From assembly GCA_003009755.1 (NCBI GenBank), contig PXUB01000010.1, positions 1-18,720 of the forward strand: 18,720 bases of DNA. Direction: 5' to 3'. The DNA is from Thermoplasmatales archaeon SW_10_69_26. GTDB taxonomy: Archaea > Thermoplasmatota > SW-10-69-26. A program made the position numbers and the translations under genes. Below, piece by piece: positions 14,612 through 18,720 of this stretch (the stretch's first letter is position 1; every line of letters starts with the position of its first letter). The notes below the pieces were generated by a model that did no database searches, was not told the DNA's origin, and saw nothing but the letters and a program-made list of their open reading frames with translations.

Positions 14612-15316
14612 GTGCCCGACCCGGGAACCGGGCTCGTCGCCTTCGGCGCGGGCCTGTTGTCGTTCTTCGCCCCCTGCGTCCTGCCGGTCATCCCCGGCTA
14701 CGTCGCGTTCGTGACGGGCGGGGCCTCCTCCAGCGTGAAGCGCCGGCTGGGCCTCACCCTGGCGTTCGTCAGCGGGTTCTCGCTGGCCTTCGTCGCGATC
14801 GGGCTGCTCATCGGCCTGGTCGGCACCACCGAGGCCTTCCGGTCGGCCGAGACCTGGCTGCAGCGCGTCGGCGGCACCGTCATCATCCTCTTCGGGCTCC
14901 ACATGACCGGCCTGCTGACGCTCTCCTTCCTCCAGCGGGAGGTCCGCTACCAGGGCCAAGCCCCCGAACAGCTGGGCCCCGTCACCGGGGCCGCCTTCCT
15001 CGGCGCCGCCTTCGGCGTCGGCTGGAGCCCCTGCGTGGGCCCGGTCCTGGCCAGCATCCTCGTCCTCGCCGGTCTCGAGGGCGGCGTGCTCGCCGGTGGC
15101 CTGTTGTTGACCGCCTACGCGGCCGGGCTGGCCATCCCGTTCCTGATCCTCGGCGTCACCGCCGACCGCGGCGCCGCCTGGCTGCGCGACCACCAGCGCA
15201 TCGCCCAGGGCGTCGAGATCGTCGGCGGCACCCTGCTCATCGTGCTCGGCATCTTCGTCTTCACCGGCTCGCTCGCCCAGGTGCTCAGCTACGTCGTTCC
15301 CCGCAACCCGCTGTGA
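14612..15316 (+). CDS. ccdA: CcdA-type thiol-disulfide electron carrier in the membrane
   Basis: CcdA moves reducing equivalents from cytoplasmic thioredoxin across the membrane to external thioredoxin-like proteins. The 234-aa product has six helices. Each half carries a conserved cysteine: Cys22 in FFAPCVLPVIPGY and Cys141 in GWSPCVGPVLASIL, the redox pair of the family. Length is normal. The GTG start lies 26 nt after a TATA box and is followed at once by the first helix. The gene for its likely partner, the external CINC thioredoxin, starts 5 nt after the stop. Confidence 0.92.
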   Translation: MPDPGTGLVAFGAGLLSFFAPCVLPVIPGYVAFVTGGASSSVKRRLGLTLAFVSGFSLAFVAIGLLIGLVGTTEAFRSAETWLQRVGGTVIILFGLHMTGLLTLSFLQREVRYQGQAPEQLGPVTGAAFLGAAFGVGWSPCVGPVLASILVLAGLEGGVLAGGLLLTAYAAGLAIPFLILGVTADRGAAWLRDHQRIAQGVEIVGGTLLIVLGIFVFTGSLAQVLSYVVPRNPL

Positions 15317-15321
15317 TCGCC

Positions 15322-16431
15322 ATGGACACCACGAAAAGACGGATCGGTCTCGGGCTCGCCCTGCTGGCCATCACCGGCGCCATCGTCGCCCTCGAGGCGC
15401 CCTGGCGCACCGGGAGCCAGGTCCCCGAGGAGCCCGACGACCTGCCCGAGCACCTCGAGGACGAACCCACCGCTGCCGGATTCGGCGGCGCCGTGACCTG
15501 GCTGAACACGAACGGCTCGATCGAGATCACCGAGCAACGCGGCGAGGTCGTGCTCGTCGACTTCTGGACCTATTCCTGCATCAACTGCATCAACACCTTC
15601 CCCCACCTGCGGGCCTGGCACGACGCCTACGCCGACGACGGGCTCGTCATCGTCGGCGTCCACACGCCGGAGTTCCGCTTCGAACGCGACGTGGACAACG
15701 TCCGCGGCGCGCTCGAGCGCTACAACCTGACATACCCCGTCGCCATCGACAACGACTACGAGATCTGGGACGCCTACAACAACCGCTACTGGCCGGCCAA
15801 GTACCTCGTCGACGAGCACGGCAAGATCCGCCACACGCACTTCGGCGAGGGCGCCTACGACGAGACCGAGGACCGCATCCGCACCCTGCTCGAGGAAGCC
15901 GGGCGCGCACCCGACAACGACCCGACCTACGTCAACAGCACCCGCGGCGGCGTGCGCTCCGGCCAGACGCCCGAGCTGTTCGCCAGCCACCTCGACGGCT
16001 CCAAGCAGCCCGCCATCGCCAACGAGGAAGGCTACGAGCCCGGCGAGACGATCACCTACGCCCCCGTCGAGGACCCCCAGGCCAACCGCATCTTCCTCGA
16101 GGGCACGTGGAACAACACCCACGAGTACGTGGAAGCCGCCGGGCCGAACGCCACAGTCAAGGTGAACTTCCAGGCCGGCGGCGCCAACTTCGTCGCCAAC
16201 GACCTCGACGGCACCTGCGCCCGCATCCACCTCGACGGCGCCCCGATCGAGGAGAGCCTCGCCGGCCCCGACGTCGTCTACCGCGGCGGGGAGCCCTGCA
16301 TCCCCCTCGACGACGACCGCGCCTACGACTTCTACTCCGGGCCCTTCGAGCGCCACCTGGTCACCCTGGAGGCGCCCGAGGGCTTCCAGCTGTACTCCTT
16401 CGCCTTCTCGGAGGAAGGGAGAACACGATAA
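15322..16431 (+). CDS. Membrane-anchored thioredoxin-like protein with DipZ-type C-terminal module
   Basis: The 369-aa product has one N-terminal membrane helix (about residues 7-25). A thioredoxin-like domain follows with FWTYSCINCINTFPHL (Cys86 and Cys89 as redox pair) and the cis-proline of YWPAKYLVD. From about residue 210 a beta-rich module begins with SGQTPELFASH. The WTYSC-NC site and this C-terminal module are characteristic of the DipZ proteins of actinobacteria, in which CcdA, thioredoxin and module form one chain; here CcdA is separate. The domain faces outside and would reduce disulfides or haem-binding cysteines there. The ATG at 15322 is preferred; a GTG at 15313 overlapping the ccdA stop is an alternative. 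Confidence 0.88.
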   Translation: MDTTKRRIGLGLALLAITGAIVALEAPWRTGSQVPEEPDDLPEHLEDEPTAAGFGGAVTWLNTNGSIEITEQRGEVVLVDFWTYSCINCINTFPHLRAWHDAYADDGLVIVGVHTPEFRFERDVDNVRGALERYNLTYPVAIDNDYEIWDAYNNRYWPAKYLVDEHGKIRHTHFGEGAYDETEDRIRTLLEEAGRAPDNDPTYVNSTRGGVRSGQTPELFASHLDGSKQPAIANEEGYEPGETITYAPVEDPQANRIFLEGTWNNTHEYVEAAGPNATVKVNFQAGGANFVANDLDGTCARIHLDGAPIEESLAGPDVVYRGGEPCIPLDDDRAYDFYSGPFERHLVTLEAPEGFQLYSFAFSEEGRTR

Positions 16432-16432
16432 C

Positions 16433-16684
16433 ATGACACGCAACGACGACACGACGACGCGCCTGGCAACCGTGCTCCTGCTCGCCGTGGGCCTGCTGGC
16501 CCTCGGCGGCACCGTGCAAGCCCAGAGCAACGGATCGATGGAGGACAACGGCTCCATGGAGGACAACGGATCGATGGAGAACGAGGGCAGCATGAGCGAG
16601 GAGGAGGACGAGATGCCGACGCCCGGCGTCGGCCTGCTCGTCGCCGGCCTCGCCGGCGCCGCGCTCGTCCGCCACGATCGATGA
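16433..16684 (+). CDS. Repeat-containing surface protein with C-terminal sorting tag
   Basis: The 83-aa product has a signal peptide (to about VQAQ, residue 31), three exact or near-exact NGSMED repeats and an acidic EGSMSEEEDE stretch. It closes with PTPGVGLLVAGLAGAALVRHDR, a short motif, hydrophobic helix and basic end like the PGF-CTERM tag processed by archaeosortases. The mature part is only about 30 residues, rich in Met, Asn, Ser and acidic residues; NGS is also an N-glycosylation sequon, present three times. It starts 1 nt after the thioredoxin gene, so it is cotranscribed and probably coupled. It may be a surface glycopeptide or metal/oxidant-binding peptide; this is inference. Confidence 0.75.
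   Translation: MTRNDDTTTRLATVLLLAVGLLALGGTVQAQSNGSMEDNGSMEDNGSMENEGSMSEEEDEMPTPGVGLLVAGLAGAALVRHDR
16529..16582 (+). repeat. Three tandem 18-bp coding repeats
   Basis: Units at 16529-16546, 16547-16564 and 16565-16582 encode NGSMED, NGSMED and NGSMEN. Units 1 and 3 share GGATCG where unit 2 has GGCTCC, so the middle copy has synonymous changes. Confidence 0.85.
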
Positions 16685-16698
16685 GGGCACCGGGCCGC

Positions 16699-16823
16699 GG
16701 TCCCACCAAGGTCTAAGGACCGATCCCGCCTGCCTTGCTCCGAAGAGGCTAGGGATGGGGAACCTCGAGAGCGTCCTCTGGTACCTTCTTGGTGGGACCA
16801 GAGGCGGGCCCTTGCGGGCCCGC
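16699..16823. promoter_or_regulatory. Inverted repeats around the start of the winged-helix gene
   Basis: GGTCCCACCAAG (16699-16710) is perfectly complementary to CTTGGTGGGACC (16788-16799), enclosing 77 nt that contain the ATG at 16755. GGTC-TAAG-GACC (16710-16721) overlaps the first arm. GCGGGCCC-TTGC-GGGCCCGC (16804-16823) follows the second arm inside the gene. These could be operator sites or an mRNA structure. Confidence 0.45.
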
Positions 16824-17093
16824 ATCCTCCGGCTCCTCCGCGAACGCCCCCTGAACCGCAACCAGCTCGCCAAGAGGCTCGACGTGGACTACAAAACCGT
16901 GCAACATCACCTCGAGGTCATGAACGAGAACAAGGTCGTCCACAGCAGCGGCGACGAGTACGGCGCCGTCTACCTTCCCACGCCCGCCATGCGGGACAGC
17001 TGGGATACCTTCGAGCAGATCGTCGACCAGCTCGACGACCTCGAGGACGACCCCCTCCCCGGAGACGACGACGCCCCAGGAGGTAGCGACTGA
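16755..17093 (+). CDS. Winged-helix (ArsR-like) transcriptional regulator
   Basis: The 112-aa product opens with a short helix and TRGGPLRARILRLLRERPLN, continues with NQLAKRLDVDYKTVQHHLEVM (recognition helix in the YKTVQHHL part), then the wing VVHSSGDEYGAVYLPT. It ends in an acidic tail. This is the common archaeal one-domain winged helix, related to ArsR. No sensor cysteines are present, so the signal is unclear. The GTR-GG segment is encoded by one arm of a 12-bp inverted repeat. Its stop overlaps the ATG of the next membrane protein (TGATG), indicating coupling; such regulator and small membrane protein pairs are frequent in archaea and may form a sensory unit. Confidence 0.85.
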   Translation: MGNLESVLWYLLGGTRGGPLRARILRLLRERPLNRNQLAKRLDVDYKTVQHHLEVMNENKVVHSSGDEYGAVYLPTPAMRDSWDTFEQIVDQLDDLEDDPLPGDDDAPGGSD

Positions 17094-17377
17094 TGGGCCT
17101 GATCATGTGGATCAACGTCGGCATCGCGATCGCCAACGCCCTCATGGCGCTCGCCCTCGGCAGCGTCTACGCCCGCAACCACCGCGAGATCGGGTCACCG
17201 CTGACGCTCGGCCTGCTCCTGTTCGCCGCCTTCTTCCTCCTCCACAACGGCCTCATCGCCTACCACTACCTGACGATGATGTCCAAGTTCATCGTCGTCA
17301 ACGAGGGCTGGCTGCTCGTGGAGAACCTGCTCCAGGCCGGCGGCCTCGGTGCCCTCCTCTACGCCACGATGCGGTGA
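17093..17377 (+). CDS. Three-helix membrane protein coupled to the regulator
   Basis: The 94-aa product has three hydrophobic helices: about residues 3-25, 36-58 and 71-92, with HNGLIAYHYLTMM as a polar patch after the second. The ATG shares its A with the stop of the winged-helix gene. The product may anchor or signal to the regulator, but this is inferred only from gene order. Family not named with confidence. Confidence 0.72.
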   Translation: MGLIMWINVGIAIANALMALALGSVYARNHREIGSPLTLGLLLFAAFFLLHNGLIAYHYLTMMSKFIVVNEGWLLVENLLQAGGLGALLYATMR

Positions 17378-17382
17378 GGCCC

Positions 17383-17796
17383 GTGCCCGCGGGCACCTAC
17401 ACCCTCCTCGTCCGCGTGCCCGAGCCCCTCACCGTCACGTTCGGCGCCGCCGGCGACCGCGAGTTGGCCGCCGGCTGGGCCGCCTACAGCGGCTGTGCCT
17501 TCGGCCCCGGAGGCCTCGACCGCGTCGACCGTCACCACGAGATCGCCACCGGCGAGCGGGAGACCCGCCACTGGCACGTCGACCACCTGCTCGGCCAGGC
17601 GGCCACCCGGCTGGTCACCAGCTGGACCACGCCCGAGCGACGCATCGAATGCGAGGTCCATCGGGCCCTGCCCGGCCGCCAGGTCGACGTGGGCGCCAGC
17701 GACTGCACGTGCGGGGGCCACCTGCGCCACCACGAGGACCGCGGGGTGCTCGAGCAGGCGCTGGACGAGGTCCACGAGCTCGACCACCGAGCTTGA
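17383..17796 (+). CDS. DUF123 family protein (GIY-YIG fold)
   Basis: The 137-aa product matches DUF123: PAGTYTLLVRV at the start, LAAGWAAYSGCAFGPGGLDRV (the GWYAYVGSA-GPGG-RI pattern), RHWHVDHLL and a late ERRIECEVHRAL. These correspond to the strands and helices of a GIY-YIG nuclease-like fold; in some archaeal proteins DUF123 is fused to endonuclease III. Whether it cleaves DNA is not known. The GTG at 17383 gives the usual N-terminus; GTG 17374, overlapping the previous stop as GTGA, is an alternative and suggests coupling. The C-terminus carries CTCGGHLRHH, a possible metal site. Confidence 0.82.
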   Translation: MPAGTYTLLVRVPEPLTVTFGAAGDRELAAGWAAYSGCAFGPGGLDRVDRHHEIATGERETRHWHVDHLLGQAATRLVTSWTTPERRIECEVHRALPGRQVDVGASDCTCGGHLRHHEDRGVLEQALDEVHELDHRA

Positions 17797-17800
17797 TAAG
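17793..17800 (+). promoter_or_regulatory. TATA-like element of the second CcdA-like gene
   Basis: TTGATAAG overlaps the stop codon of the DUF123 gene and is centred about 31 nt before the ATG at 17828. Confidence 0.45.
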
Positions 17801-17827
17801 CCCCAGCCGCCTGCGCCGGCGAGCGCG

Positions 17828-18529
17828 ATGGTCGACCTGGCCCTCGTCACCGCCGCTCTCGCCGCCGGCGCGGCCACCTTCTTCAGCCCCTGCAGCGTGG
17901 CCCTCATCCCTGCCTACGCCGGCTTCTTCCTCGGCCTCGACGAGGACCGACCCCGCCCGACGCGCGAAGCCGCCCGCCGCGGCCTGGGGTTCGGGCTCGC
18001 GGCCGCCGCAGGCATCCTGACCCTGTTCGCCGCCGGCGGGCTCGGCCTCTACGCGCTGCGCTCGCTGCTCGACGTCGCCACGCCCCAGCTCGGCGAGGCG
18101 ATCTCGCTGCTCGGCCTGCTGGCCAGCGTCACCGTGTTCGCGCTTGGCACCGCCTACCTGCTCGACCGCGGCCCGCGAGCCACCTCGCCCGTGCGCGCCC
18201 CGCGGAAGCGCTCCCTGCCGGCGATGGCCGCCTTCGGCGTCGTGTTCGCTCTCGGCAGCGTCGGTTGCTCGCTGCCGGTGCTCTTCGGCGTGCTCGTCCA
18301 AGGCCTCGCCCAGGGGGCGCTGGGCACGCTCGTCACCGTGCTCGCCTACGGGCTCGGCCTCGCCGCCCTGATGGCCGTCGTCGGCCTGCTGCTCAGCCTC
18401 GCCCACGACGAGACCCGCCGCCGCATCGAGGCGATCCGCCCCTACGCCCGCCCCGCCAGCGGCCTCGTCCTCGTCGCTGCCGGCATCTACATGTTCGTCT
18501 ACTACGTCACGACCGGCCCGATCGGGTAG
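17828..18529 (+). CDS. Second, divergent CcdA/DsbD-like membrane protein
   Basis: The 233-aa product has six helices and the same plan as CcdA: Cys22 in FFSPCSVALIPAYAGFFLG and Cys147 in GSVGCSLPVLFGVL. The prolines flanking the first cysteine are kept, but the second site reads GCSLP rather than SPC-GP, and the cytoplasmic loop RAPRKRS is basic. It is therefore a different branch from the CcdA at 14612. It probably also shuttles electrons to an external thiol protein, perhaps a different partner. An own TATA-like element overlaps the preceding stop. No thioredoxin gene follows directly in the visible part. Confidence 0.85.
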   Translation: MVDLALVTAALAAGAATFFSPCSVALIPAYAGFFLGLDEDRPRPTREAARRGLGFGLAAAAGILTLFAAGGLGLYALRSLLDVATPQLGEAISLLGLLASVTVFALGTAYLLDRGPRATSPVRAPRKRSLPAMAAFGVVFALGSVGCSLPVLFGVLVQGLAQGALGTLVTVLAYGLGLAALMAVVGLLLSLAHDETRRRIEAIRPYARPASGLVLVAAGIYMFVYYVTTGPIG

Positions 18530-18578
18530 GCTCCCTTCGCGGTTCAGGTGTCTCGTTTCATGCGGGTCGCCAAATCGC

Positions 18579-18609
18579 TTGATAACCACCCCTTTGGGAG
18601 TGGGGTGGT
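18579..18609 (+). promoter_or_regulatory. Promoter and inverted repeat of the last gene
   Basis: TTGATAACC (18579-18587) is a TATA-like element. The perfect repeat ACCACCCC-9 nt-GGGGTGGT (18585-18609) runs from it into the start codon region. Confidence 0.45.
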
Positions 18610-18720
18610 GGTGATTCGAGCGGTGTCGAAGACGAGCAAGCTGTCGACGGGTTGCGGGCTGTTGATCGCCTTGTTGATGATCGCTCCGGGCGGGGTTGCC
18701 CAAGCCAACGCTGTCGGGGA
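18605..18720 (+). CDS. N-terminus of a secreted protein, cut by the window end
   Basis: Three GTG codons in a row (18605, 18608, 18611) open a frame reading VIRAVSKTSKLSTGCGLL and then IALLMIAPGGVAQANAVG. This is a signal peptide: basic residues, a hydrophobic core and an AQA-type cleavage site. The TATA-like element places the transcription start close to the second or third GTG. The mature protein is outside the window, so no function can be given. Confidence 0.65.
   Translation, partial: MVVIRAVSKTSKLSTGCGLLIALLMIAPGGVAQANAVG

Noticed and set aside
14560-15316. In-frame N-terminal extension of the thioredoxin protein across ccdA
   Set aside because: It is the Arg/Pro-rich shadow frame of ccdA; the membrane helix directly after ATG 15322 marks the true start.
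16529-16582. A possible CRISPR-like array
   Set aside because: The three 18-bp units are contiguous, without spacers, and lie in frame inside a protein gene.

Overview
The window is a very GC-rich archaeal chromosome segment. The archaeal assignment rests on several genes and signals: the large primase subunit PriL with its four cluster cysteines, ribosomal protein L40e, a DacZ-type diadenylate cyclase, and TATA-like boxes about 26-31 nt before ATG/GTG starts, so that many mRNAs look leaderless or nearly so. Acidic proteins, an archaeosortase-type C-terminal tag and two copies of a small family resembling DUF6015 point to a high-GC member of the Thermoplasmatota. That lineage call is an inference from memory, and a halophilic euryarchaeon cannot be excluded.

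Layout. 1-258: 3' end of an IS1595-type transposase. 335-3085: a membrane-anchored secreted protein, then on the minus strand a zinc-ribbon/transglutaminase-like membrane protein and a small GIY-YIG protein. 3277-6676: dacZ divergent from a DEAD-box RNA helicase that converges on queC with abutting stop codons, then a DUF427 gene. 6791-8019: two paralogous DUF6015-like genes, the second preceded by a 55-codon ORF. 8146-9496 (minus): an apparent operon of rpl40e, a 40-aa zinc ribbon, an 89-aa helical protein and a DUF1614 membrane protein. 9943-11815: a C39-like protease, a frameshifted ORF, a 92-aa protein, a VOC protein and the 3' stub of a second VOC gene. 11852-13627: priL divergent from a small membrane protein. 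13801-14526: a Nudix hydrolase related to CoA pyrophosphatases.

14612-18529 is a compact plus-strand thiol-redox and envelope cluster. It holds CcdA, a membrane-anchored thioredoxin-like protein with a DipZ-type C-terminal module, a repeat-containing surface protein with a sorting tag, a winged-helix regulator translationally coupled to a three-helix membrane protein, a DUF123 protein and a second, divergent CcdA-like protein. CcdA would carry electrons across the membrane to the external CINC thioredoxin. The window ends inside a gene for another secreted protein.

The most interesting unexplained signals are helically phased direct repeats: AGTTGGG three times at exactly 11-bp spacing before the ccdA TATA box, and TGTTCAACA twice at 11 bp midway between two divergent promoters. 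Others are a VOC gene stub that differs from its neighbour only at synonymous sites, a long inverted repeat spanning the regulator start, and several small genes (40, 49 and 55 aa) that are easy to miss. No CRISPR array, rRNA or complete tRNA gene was seen.
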